A stretch of 64,000 bases of DNA from Janthinobacterium sp. B9-8 (GTDB lineage: Bacteria > Pseudomonadota > Gammaproteobacteria > Burkholderiales > Chitinibacteraceae): the NCBI RefSeq assembly GCF_000969645.2, contig NZ_CP014222.1:1431813-1495812 (forward strand), given 5' to 3'. A model generated the notes under the pieces. The model was not told the DNA's origin and made no database searches. It worked only from the letters and a program-made list of their open reading frames with translations. Position numbers and translations under genes: made by a program. Shown here piece after piece: positions 17,489 through 24,567 of this stretch (positions within the stretch are counted from its first letter, which is position 1; each line of letters begins with the position of its first letter).

Positions 17489-17875
17489 TTGCGTTTTATT
17501 CTGCTGCTATTCATTCAAATATATAAAAAATATATTTCACCTTATAAAGGCTTTTGTTGCGCCTACCATGTCCATACAGGTAGAGCCAGCTGCTCCACAC
17601 TGGGTTTTCGTGCCGTTCGCAGGTATGGTGTATTTGCAGGGCTTGCGGTGCTTAGGCAGCGCATGGCCCGTTGCGGTCAAGTTTATCGGCAACATACTCC
17701 TTTACAACGTCGCCCGCCCATCGCGCAAAGAGGAGATTGCGATCTCCCCGGCAATAGTAGCTTTAGCGATGCGGGTGATTGGCTAAGCTGCTGCTGCAAT
17801 AACTGCGACTGGCCGAGACGTAAACAGCAATCAGCGAACGCTCCAAAGAAACAGTCTCGCTGGCGGCGTCAATAA
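17489..17875 (+). CDS. YidD-like membrane-insertion factor paralogue with Cys-rich tail
   Basis: A 128-residue protein. Residues about 5-50 follow the YidD pattern: an amphipathic FIQIYKKYISPYKG, then cysteines in GRASCSTLGFRAVRRYG and LRQRMARCG. YidD helps insert proteins into the inner membrane and normally lies between rnpA and yidC. This copy stands alone and has an extra tail with a CCCNNC cluster (near residues 100-105) and many Arg/Lys/Gln. The start is a TTG at 17489, chosen because it opens the first amphipathic helix; there is no clear Shine-Dalgarno. Probably a diverged paralogue. Confidence 0.68.
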   Translation: MRFILLLFIQIYKKYISPYKGFCCAYHVHTGRASCSTLGFRAVRRYGVFAGLAVLRQRMARCGQVYRQHTPLQRRPPIAQRGDCDLPGNSSFSDAGDWLSCCCNNCDWPRRKQQSANAPKKQSRWRRQ

Positions 17876-17900
17876 AAACCGTTCTTTATCAGGAGCCACG

Positions 17901-18230
17901 ATGCACATTTCGAACATCCCTTTTGGTGTTACCGACTGGTCCAAAATTGAACGCATCGAGCACCGTGGCGAAAGCGGAGTTGCTTTTTGGCGCACCCAGC
18001 TTTTTGGCGACCTGCGAGTGCGCATGGTGGAATATAGCGCTGGCTATTTAGCTGATCATTGGTGCAGCAAAGGGCATGTTTTGCTCTGTCTGGAAGGAGA
18101 GCTGCATACCGAGCTTGAAGATGGGCGCAGTTTTATCTTAAGCGCAGGCATGAGCTACCAGGTTGCAGATCAGGCCGAGCCTCATCGCTCGTCTACCGCG
18201 CTTGGAGCCAAATTATTTATCGTGGATTAA
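17901..18230 (+). CDS. DHCW-motif cupin-fold protein
   Basis: A 109-residue small beta-barrel protein. GYLADHWCSKGHVLLCLEGEL near the middle gives the His/Cys-rich metal site of this cupin group, and MSYQVADQAEPHRSSTALGAKLFIVD is the usual ending. Function is unknown. GGAG lies 8 bp before the ATG at 17901. The gene follows the YidD-like gene by 25 bp. Confidence 0.85.
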   Translation: MHISNIPFGVTDWSKIERIEHRGESGVAFWRTQLFGDLRVRMVEYSAGYLADHWCSKGHVLLCLEGELHTELEDGRSFILSAGMSYQVADQAEPHRSSTALGAKLFIVD

Positions 18231-18285
18231 ATCACTTATCCCCGCCTATGCCCTGTACTTTTAAGCACAAGATAAAACATCTCCC

Positions 18286-18474
18286 ATGGCCAGAAATAGA
18301 GAAATAAAAGCCCAGATTAGTAGCATTGAAGCGCTCATCCCTATTGTGGCCGCTCTGGCACAAACGCCCCCGGAGCATGTCGCTCAGGACGATACTTTTT
18401 TCCTCTGCCCCAATGGGCGATTACACAAAAAGCCATTGATAGCCTACAAGGATGCCCATGCCCACTCATGCTAA
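18286..18474 (+). pseudogene. N-terminal stub of a CYTH (CyaB-like) domain protein
   Basis: The 62-residue frame begins MARNREIKAQISSIEALIP and continues QDDTFFLCPNGRL, the start of CYTH proteins such as class IV adenylate cyclases and thiamine-triphosphatase relatives. There the EIKA glutamates bind metal-triphosphate. After about 48 residues the similarity stops and a short unrelated tail runs into the next gene. The complete domain needs about 170 residues, so this copy cannot work. The end overlaps the start of the GFA gene at 18458. Confidence 0.75.
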
Positions 18475-18886
18475 GCCCTATAAAGGCCAATGTTTATGCG
18501 GGATGATTCAATATGAAGCCGATGAAATTGGCCCAAGGATGGCGCATTGCCACTGCACCATGTGTCGTAAATTTCATGGTGCAGCATTTTCCACTTTTGC
18601 TGAGGCTAAAAAGAGCGCTTTTCGCTGGTTAACCGGGGAAGCTTCACTCAAAACTTATCTCGCCTCCAACGGTACTCAGCGGCAATTTTGCGAGCACTGC
18701 GGTTCAAGCCTTGTTTTTATTTCATCAAATGACCAAGGCGAATGGATTGAATTTGCACTAGGCACTTTAGATAGCGATATCGACATCAAACCCGATGCCC
18801 ATGTATTTACCCAATTCAAAGCACCATGGCATGAGATTAAAGATTCGCTGCCACAATTTGCAGCAGGCCGATCTATCCCTAAATAA
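18458..18886 (+). CDS. GFA family protein (Mss4-like zinc fold)
   Basis: A 142-residue GFA-family protein with cysteine clusters QCLCGMIQYEA, CHCTMCRKFHGAAFSTF and CEHCGSSLVF. This pattern belongs to the branch with CRK-HGAAF, different from the copies at 11636 and 16122. AAGG lies six bases before the ATG at 18458, so that start is preferred to the ATG six bases earlier. It overlaps the CYTH stub by 17 bp. Reaction unknown. Confidence 0.88.
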   Translation: MPTHAKPYKGQCLCGMIQYEADEIGPRMAHCHCTMCRKFHGAAFSTFAEAKKSAFRWLTGEASLKTYLASNGTQRQFCEHCGSSLVFISSNDQGEWIEFALGTLDSDIDIKPDAHVFTQFKAPWHEIKDSLPQFAAGRSIPK

Positions 18887-18920
18887 GCACTGCCTTTAGT
18901 CATTGGGAATTTTGCGCATC

Positions 18921-20153
18921 ATGAAATACCATATTTTATCTTTAGATGGTGGGGGTGCTTGGGCGCTCATTCAAGTTAAAACACTGATTAAACTTTATGG
19001 TGCTAATACCCGTGGACACGTTGTTTTAAAGCACTTTGATTTAGTCGCCGCCAATTCGGGCGGCAGTATTGTAGCGGCAGCGCTGATTGAAGATTTCACA
19101 TTAGCAGAGATACTTGCCCTCTTTACGAGCGAGCCACAGCGGCGAGCCATATTTAGTGAATTACCTTGGTATAAGAAATTAAATCCTTTGAGTTTATTTT
19201 TGCCCTTGCCACGATTTTCTACCGCACAAAAATATCAAGCATTACTCGCTGCATTTACGCAGTACGGCTCTAAATGGCTGCGAGATATTCAAATAATGGG
19301 CAAAAACAATCAGCCCATTTTATTTATGTTTGTAAGCTACGACTATGACAGGGATCGTGCCAAGTTCTTTCGTTCATGGCCAAGCCTTGCGGGTGCAGTC
19401 ACCTCCCCCTATGTCGATACATCGTTGGTCGATGCCGTGCATGCATCCAGTAATGCACCGATTCAATTTTTTGACCAACCCGCTCAAATAGCTGGCGGGC
19501 AATATTGGGATGGTGGCTTAACGGGTTATAACAACCCCGTATTAGCCGCTGCAGCAGAAGCAATTGCCGCAAATTGGAAAAAAGAGCAAATTGCCATTTT
19601 AAGTATCGGCACGGGCAATACCATGCTGCCGCTGCTAAATACCCGAAAAAACAATGAATCAAGCACACTATTTAAAGAACAACAAATATCATCCATTCAA
19701 AACGATATTAAAAAAGTAGCCGCCACGATTTTGGCCGATCCGCCTGATTCACACACCTTTCTGGCTCATTTATTAATGGGTGGGCGCTTACCATTAGCAA
19801 TGGATGAATGCCCTATTATTGACTCTGGCCTCATTCGATTAAATCCTTTGATTCAAGCACGCGGCAATAGCCACGAGGGCTGGGTACTTCCAGATGGCTT
19901 TGACGAGGTGCAATTTAAGCGCCTTATCAATCTGGATATGGCCGTTATTGCACAGGCTGACATTGATTTAATTGTGCATTTTTGCGAATTATGGATGCAA
20001 AATAAGGTCCATAATCAAGCCATACGTGCTGGCAAAGATTTTATTTGCGAAATCGGCTTTGCCCGTTTTTCAGACGCCATTGAGAAATGGCAAAGCTACA
20101 CCCTTACACCACTTACAGGCCAACATCATGACCACAGCAGGCAACTACTCTGA
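18921..20153 (+). CDS. Patatin-like phospholipase
   Basis: A 410-residue patatin-family acyl hydrolase. The oxyanion motif LDGGGAWAL is at residues 8-16. The nucleophile elbow reads AANSGGS with Ser46, where the first Gly of the usual GxSxG is Ala. The catalytic Asp is in YWDGGLTGYNNP. Such enzymes cleave acyl chains from membrane lipids. There is no signal peptide. The ATG at 18921 opens the first beta strand directly; an upstream in-frame extension to 18903 is less likely. The 3' end overlaps the next gene by 26 bp, so the pair is probably co-transcribed. Confidence 0.9.
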   Translation: MKYHILSLDGGGAWALIQVKTLIKLYGANTRGHVVLKHFDLVAANSGGSIVAAALIEDFTLAEILALFTSEPQRRAIFSELPWYKKLNPLSLFLPLPRFSTAQKYQALLAAFTQYGSKWLRDIQIMGKNNQPILFMFVSYDYDRDRAKFFRSWPSLAGAVTSPYVDTSLVDAVHASSNAPIQFFDQPAQIAGGQYWDGGLTGYNNPVLAAAAEAIAANWKKEQIAILSIGTGNTMLPLLNTRKNNESSTLFKEQQISSIQNDIKKVAATILADPPDSHTFLAHLLMGGRLPLAMDECPIIDSGLIRLNPLIQARGNSHEGWVLPDGFDEVQFKRLINLDMAVIAQADIDLIVHFCELWMQNKVHNQAIRAGKDFICEIGFARFSDAIEKWQSYTLTPLTGQHHDHSRQLL

Positions 20154-20457
20154 CGATGACTTTTGGCAAAAACTCAAGTCATTCGCTATAAAAGCGGGCA
20201 AAAAAGTCATTGAAAAAGCCCTTTGGCTTTATTACGCAGCACAGCGCCCTGAAACACCGGCATGGGCAAAAGCCATTATCTTTGGCGCATTGGCCTATTT
20301 TATTCTGCCACTGGATGCTATTCCAGACGTTATTCCTGTGGCAGGTTTTAGTGATGATCTAGGTGCACTTGCCGCTGCAATTGGCATGGTTTCCATGTAT
20401 ATCACGGCAGATATTAAAGAGCGGACTGCGCAAAAATTACAGCAGTGGTTTGCTTAA
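20128..20457 (+). CDS. YkvA-type DUF1232 membrane protein
   Basis: A 109-residue protein with the DUF1232 signature: KAIIFGALAYFILPLDAIPDVIPVAGFSDDLGAL, a membrane segment followed by an acidic IPD-D-F-DD motif. It is also called the YkvA family, and its role is not established. The start at 20128 lies inside the end of the patatin-like gene (26-bp overlap), which fits an operon. An open frame extends further upstream but is only a shadow of that gene. Confidence 0.9.
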   Translation: MTTAGNYSDDDFWQKLKSFAIKAGKKVIEKALWLYYAAQRPETPAWAKAIIFGALAYFILPLDAIPDVIPVAGFSDDLGALAAAIGMVSMYITADIKERTAQKLQQWFA

Positions 20458-20473
20458 CTCCTGAGAGAAGCTG

Positions 20474-20944
20474 ATGAGTATTCAAGCCATTCGATTTGAA
20501 CAGGGCAAGCCCATATTACTAGGGGGCTTAAGACAACAACATGGTTTTGCTGAATCAAGCCGAAGCCAGCCTGAGCAATGGCGGCAGTTTCACTCCCTTT
20601 TGCCCATCCTTGGTCAGCAAGGCTCAAACGTTTACGGCGTGATGTGTGGCCATGATCCGGCGCATGGCTTTGAATATATGTGCGCCATTGAAGTGGCATC
20701 TTTGCAAAATTTACCGGCCGATATGGGGTGGATGCGAATTGCCAGCCAGCAATATGCTGTCTTCAAGCACAGCGGCCCTGCTGCTCATTTAGGAGAAACG
20801 TGGGAAGCGATTTGTAATGAATGGCTTCCTAACTCCGACTATCAATCCGCGCATAAGCCTGACTTTGAAACTTATGATGCGTCTTTTAACTGGAATGCGG
20901 GCATAGGTGAAATTGAAATATGGATTTCAATTGCTGATAAATAA
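20474..20944 (+). CDS. GyrI-like small-molecule-binding domain protein
   Basis: A 156-residue stand-alone effector-binding domain of the GyrI/AraC-effector (SOUL-like) type: LLGGLRQQHG, YGVMCGHDPAHGFEYMCAIEV, MGWMRIASQQYAVFKHSGPAAHLGETWEAI and a closing EIEIWISI. There is no DNA-binding part. GAGAGAAGC just before the ATG is a plausible ribosome-binding site. It follows the DUF1232 gene by 16 bp and may share its transcript. The ligand is unknown. Confidence 0.86.
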   Translation: MSIQAIRFEQGKPILLGGLRQQHGFAESSRSQPEQWRQFHSLLPILGQQGSNVYGVMCGHDPAHGFEYMCAIEVASLQNLPADMGWMRIASQQYAVFKHSGPAAHLGETWEAICNEWLPNSDYQSAHKPDFETYDASFNWNAGIGEIEIWISIADK

Positions 20945-21024
20945 CAATCCATACTTATTGCAACGGCATATTTCTTTTGCTTGACGTAAGATCGCTGAAT
21001 CTTTTATTTCAGCGGTAAGCTTAT

Positions 21025-21315
21025 ATGTCAATAAAGCGCCTGTGCAGCCTTATTTTAGTAGGCCAACTTTGTGCGTGCACCCTGCTAGGGGCGGTTGCTG
21101 GAAAACAACTTGATGATCATCGTAATACGCCTCTCTATCAAGAGCCGCTGATGCAGGTTGGCGCTGCGGTAAACGAAGAAATCATCAAGGGGCTACTCAG
21201 TAATCGCACTAAAAAGCCCGATGTTTGGGAAGAAGCCCCCATCCCATGCCCAAATGAGGTTTGCGTTTGTTCTGCTAAAAGTGGCGATTGCTGGTGCGAG
21301 CCACTTAAGAAATAG
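21025..21315 (+). CDS. Probable small lipoprotein
   Basis: A 96-residue protein. The N-terminus (MSIKRLCSLILVGQLCACT) is a short basic-hydrophobic leader with a lipobox-like LCAC, so lipidation at the second cysteine is plausible. The rest is polar and ends in a cluster of five cysteines (CPNEVCVCSAKSGDCWC). No family recognised. Confidence 0.62.
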   Translation: MSIKRLCSLILVGQLCACTLLGAVAGKQLDDHRNTPLYQEPLMQVGAAVNEEIIKGLLSNRTKKPDVWEEAPIPCPNEVCVCSAKSGDCWCEPLKK

Positions 21316-21489
21316 CATTGATCAGGTATGAAGCATCCCTATTTCACACACTCAAATACATAAAGATGAGCGACTCAGTGGCGATTTAGCATTGGGCTCT
21401 CTACACTGGATTGGGCGCTCAAGTCGCCTTTCAAACAGTGCATGGAATCTGCCACGCTAAAATCCTTTCTTCATTCTGAGAGCGCACCG

Positions 21490-21885
21490 ATGAGCCGCAA
21501 AATCTTCGTCAATCTTCCTGTTAAAAACCTAGAAGCATCTCTCACGTTTTTCAAAGCACTTGGCTTTAGTTTTAACCCTCAGTTTTCTGACAGTACGGGC
21601 AGCGGTATGATTGTGTCTGATGACATCTTTGTGATGCTATTAGACGAAGTCAGATTTCAAACCTTTACGCCCAAAGCTATTTGCAATGCGCACACCCACA
21701 CTGAAATGCTGCTCTGCCTATCGTGCGATAGTCATAAAGAAGTGGACGAGTTGGTCGCCAAAGCGGTAGCAGCAGGCGGCTCCACCTATAACGATCCACA
21801 AGATCACGGGTTTATGTACGCGCATGGTTTTCAGGATTTAGACGGGCATATTTGGGAGCTGGTGTATATGAAAGACGCGCTTTAA
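21490..21885 (+). CDS. VOC family protein
   Basis: A 131-residue VOC protein: KIFVNLPVKNLEASLTFFKALGF at the start, DIFVMLLDE, and the closing MYAHGFQDLDGHIWELVYM with the metal-ligand Glu. This is the group of lactoylglutathione-lyase-like proteins without a proven reaction. The start at 21490 opens the first strand; the frame runs 16 codons further upstream but adds nothing typical. It is not a close copy of the VOC protein at 7801. Confidence 0.88.
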   Translation: MSRKIFVNLPVKNLEASLTFFKALGFSFNPQFSDSTGSGMIVSDDIFVMLLDEVRFQTFTPKAICNAHTHTEMLLCLSCDSHKEVDELVAKAVAAGGSTYNDPQDHGFMYAHGFQDLDGHIWELVYMKDAL

Positions 21886-21942
21886 GAATTGAGTTTTAAT
21901 TAATATCCATGCTTAGCCTTTATTTAAACTCAGCAAACACTA

Positions 21943-22122
21943 ATGATTGGCGATCGTGCGGTCGATTTGCAAGCCGCACATATCAATGGCTTAAATGCTT
22001 GCGGTTTACTCTGGGGCTATGGCACTTTAAGCGAGCTTGAGGCAGAATCGCCCTCTTGCATACTTACAAAAACAAAAGAGCCTGGCCTATTTCTTCGCAA
22101 GACAGCTCAGCCATCTTTTTAA
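21943..22122 (+). pseudogene. C-terminal fragment of a HAD-type phosphatase gene
   Basis: The 59-codon frame reads MIGDRAVDLQAAHINGLNACG and then LLWGYGTLSELE. This is motif IV and the closing region of phosphoglycolate-phosphatase-like HAD hydrolases. All upstream domains, including the nucleophile Asp motif, are missing, and the last ~18 codons are unrelated. It is the tail of a lost gene, lying between the VOC gene and pdxJ. Confidence 0.72.
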
Positions 22123-22166
22123 CACCATGCACCCTTTGTTGCCTTATTAAAAGAAAACCAATCATC

Positions 22167-22925
22167 ATGACAACGCCGACTCCTCGCTGCGCCCTTTCTG
22201 TAAACGTTAATAAAGTAGCGCTGCTTCGTAACACCCGCCATTTGGGGATTCCTAGTGTCGTGAAAGCCGCGCAAATTTGCCTTGCCGCTGGCGCGCAAGG
22301 GATTACGGTTCACCCCCGCCCTGATGCGCGCCATATTCGTAGCGATGATGTCAGCGATTTAGCCACCTTACTCAAAAGCTGGCCGCAAGCGGAATACAAT
22401 ATTGAAGGCAATCCCACTCAAAATCTGATGGATTTTATCCGTGAATTTCGCCCTCATCAGGCTACCTTTGTGCCCGATAGCGAAGAGCAATTCACCTCGA
22501 ACGTAGGTTGGAATTTGCCCGCCGACATGGATCGTTTACGCCCGCTGATTGCCGAATGCAAAGCGCTGGGCGTGCGCGTTAGCCTCTTCATGGACCCTAC
22601 CCCAGCAGCGATGCCCTTTGTGGCCGAGCTTGGCGCTGATCGTATCGAGCTTTATACCGAAACCTATGCCAATGCTTATGGTACAGATACAGAAAAGCAG
22701 GTTCTAGCGGGTTTTACGGCTACAGCTCAAGCAGCACTAGCCGCGGGGCTAGGTATTAACGCCGGCCACGATTTAAATCGCGATAACTTAACGTGCTTTT
22801 TGTGTGCCGTACCCGGCGTGCAAGAAGTATCCATCGGCCACGCCTTTATTGCTGACGCGTTAGAGCTGGGGTATACGCAGACGGTAAGCGAATACCTGCA
22901 GTGCATTCAAGATGCTTACGATTAA
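22167..22925 (+). CDS. pdxJ: Pyridoxine 5'-phosphate synthase
   Basis: A 252-residue TIM-barrel enzyme that joins 1-deoxyxylulose 5-phosphate and 3-amino-2-oxopropyl phosphate to make pyridoxine phosphate. Catalytic residues are present: His in TVHPRPDARHI, Glu in YNIEGNPT, His in INAGHDLNRDN, and the phosphate-binding VSIGHAF. The opening LSVNVNKVALLRN differs from the common proteobacterial GVNIDHVATLR and is more like the branch seen in Bacteroidetes. The start at 22167 fits the family; the open frame further upstream is unrelated sequence. It stands apart from the usual acpS-recO neighbours. Confidence 0.93.
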   Translation: MTTPTPRCALSVNVNKVALLRNTRHLGIPSVVKAAQICLAAGAQGITVHPRPDARHIRSDDVSDLATLLKSWPQAEYNIEGNPTQNLMDFIREFRPHQATFVPDSEEQFTSNVGWNLPADMDRLRPLIAECKALGVRVSLFMDPTPAAMPFVAELGADRIELYTETYANAYGTDTEKQVLAGFTATAQAALAAGLGINAGHDLNRDNLTCFLCAVPGVQEVSIGHAFIADALELGYTQTVSEYLQCIQDAYD

Positions 22926-22944
22926 CAGCGGATATTACGCAGCA

Positions 22945-23046
22945 AAAACCCAGATCTTGAATCACGGAGGTCACAGGACACACGGAGTTTCATGGAGAAA
23001 ACCTTATTTTGTTGTGTTTTTCTCCGTAGTTTAAGATGTGGGTTCA
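22945..23046. repeat. Hairpin copy of the CACAGAG/ACGGAG repeat, without gene
   Basis: The left arm holds AACCCAGATCTTGAATCAC and ACGGAGTTTCATGGAGAAAA. The right arm is the shortened reverse complement (TTTTCTCCGTAG, TTAAGATGTGGGTT). The arms are separated by a short T-rich loop. It matches the ends of the GxxExxY unit at 4166-4756 but holds no gene, like an internally deleted relative. It lies between pdxJ and a small lipoprotein gene. Confidence 0.7.
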
Positions 23047-23077
23047 ATTCGAAATTCCATTACAACACAGGTACATC

Positions 23078-23251
23078 ATGAAATCACTATTTGTTATCTC
23101 TCTTTGCGTCGCCCTAAGCGCCTGCGGACCCAGCCCGGCTCCGCATAAAATTGCTGAGCCACAACGCGAAGCTTTAGAAAAAGCCAAGGAAGTCGAAGGT
23201 ATCGTGTTTAAACAAGCGGCAGAGCAAGCCTCCGCGGCAGAAAACAATTAA
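23078..23251 (+). CDS. Small lipoprotein
   Basis: A 57-residue product with a clear type II signal: MKSLFVISLCVALSACG, lipobox LSAC, so Cys16 should carry lipid. The mature part is a short proline-containing linker and a charged helix. Small lipoproteins of this form are common and mostly uncharacterised. The start at 23078 is set by the signal sequence; the frame extends upstream into the repeat. Confidence 0.72.
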   Translation: MKSLFVISLCVALSACGPSPAPHKIAEPQREALEKAKEVEGIVFKQAAEQASAAENN

Positions 23252-23331
23252 GCAGGGTGGCAATCCTTCTCTATCTAAATAATGACAAACACGACAGAAT
23301 GCTCGGTTGATCATTGCACTGCTTACACTCC

Positions 23332-24567
23332 ATGCCCGCCACTCCCGCCCTTATTACGCAACTCACCTGGCGTACCCTACTCTTACCACTGGCCTTAGTG
23401 CTGTTCGAGTTCTCCACCTATATCGCTAACGATATGATTTTGCCAGGGATGCTGGCGGTGACGCATGAATTTAATGCAGGCCCTCAGTGGATCCCTACCT
23501 CGATGACGGCCTATCTAGTGGGCGGCGCATCTTTGCAATGGCTGTTAGGGCCGCTATCTGATCGAATTGGCCGCAGACCAGTGATGCTAACGGGAGTGAT
23601 GTTTTTTATTTGCATGTGTCTGCTCACGCTACTTACCCGCTCTATTGAGCAATTTATTGTGCTGCGGGTCTTCCAAGGTATCGGCATGTGTTTTATTGGC
23701 GCGGTGGGCTATGCGCTGGTGCAGGAATCCTTCGACGAGAAAACCGCAATTAAAGTGACTGCGCTGATGGCGAATGTGGCGATGATTGCCCCCTTGCTCG
23801 GGCCGCTTGCTGGCGCAATCATGATCGAGTTCGCGCCGTGGCGGATGATTTTTGTTGTGATTGCAGCAGTTTCTTTTGTGGCGTTTATTGGCCTCTGGCA
23901 TGCCATGCCTAAAGTCACACCCGCTAAAGCGAATACACCATTCACTTTCAGCGCAGTTTGGCAAGATTACAGAAAGGTATTTAGCAACACCCACTTCTTA
24001 ACGGGTGCATTGGCTATGGGCTTATGCAGTGTGCCTTTGCTAACCTGGATTGGCATTTCGCCCGTGATCTTAATTAAAGATGCGGGCCTTTCTCCGATTG
24101 AATTTGGCTACTGGCAAATGCCGGTTTTTGGTGCTCTGATTATTGGCAATTTCACACTGGCTAAATTAAGTAACTATCTGCCGGTGCGCCGTATGATTGG
24201 TCTAGGGTTAATTCCGCAGCTCTTTGGTTTGGCTTATTGTTTTATTAGTATGATTATCGCGCCTAGTCACTATATTTCATTGGTGATCGGCATCAGCTTC
24301 TATGCCTTTGGTTGCGGCTTGGTTAATGCCGGGCTATTCAGATTGGTGCTTTTTTCCAGCAATGTCAGCAAGGGCACGGTAGCCGCCGCATTTGGCATGA
24401 TCACCATGGGCGTCTACTCCTTAGGCATTGAAGGGATTAAGGCGGGGCATTTATTGGCAGGCAATCGCTTCTTCGCTACCGCCCTCCTTATTGTTGGCGC
24501 AATTTTTGTGATTTCTTTAAAACGATTTATGGATAAGCACCAGCGCATCGAGGCGCTCAAGGCCTGA
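23332..24567 (+). CDS. mdfA: MdfA-like multidrug efflux transporter (MFS)
   Basis: A 411-residue MFS antiporter with 12 hydrophobic segments. LFEFSTYIANDM places Glu26 and Asp34 exactly where E. coli MdfA has its two proton- and drug-binding acidic residues. This also supports the ATG at 23332 over one six codons earlier. The loop motif GPLSDRIGRRPVM and ALMANVAMIAPLLGPLAGA follow as in MdfA. It should expel cationic and neutral drugs in exchange for protons. The stop overlaps the next start (TGATG), so it is probably coupled with mnmC. Confidence 0.9.
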   Translation: MPATPALITQLTWRTLLLPLALVLFEFSTYIANDMILPGMLAVTHEFNAGPQWIPTSMTAYLVGGASLQWLLGPLSDRIGRRPVMLTGVMFFICMCLLTLLTRSIEQFIVLRVFQGIGMCFIGAVGYALVQESFDEKTAIKVTALMANVAMIAPLLGPLAGAIMIEFAPWRMIFVVIAAVSFVAFIGLWHAMPKVTPAKANTPFTFSAVWQDYRKVFSNTHFLTGALAMGLCSVPLLTWIGISPVILIKDAGLSPIEFGYWQMPVFGALIIGNFTLAKLSNYLPVRRMIGLGLIPQLFGLAYCFISMIIAPSHYISLVIGISFYAFGCGLVNAGLFRLVLFSSNVSKGTVAAAFGMITMGVYSLGIEGIKAGHLLAGNRFFATALLIVGAIFVISLKRFMDKHQRIEALKA

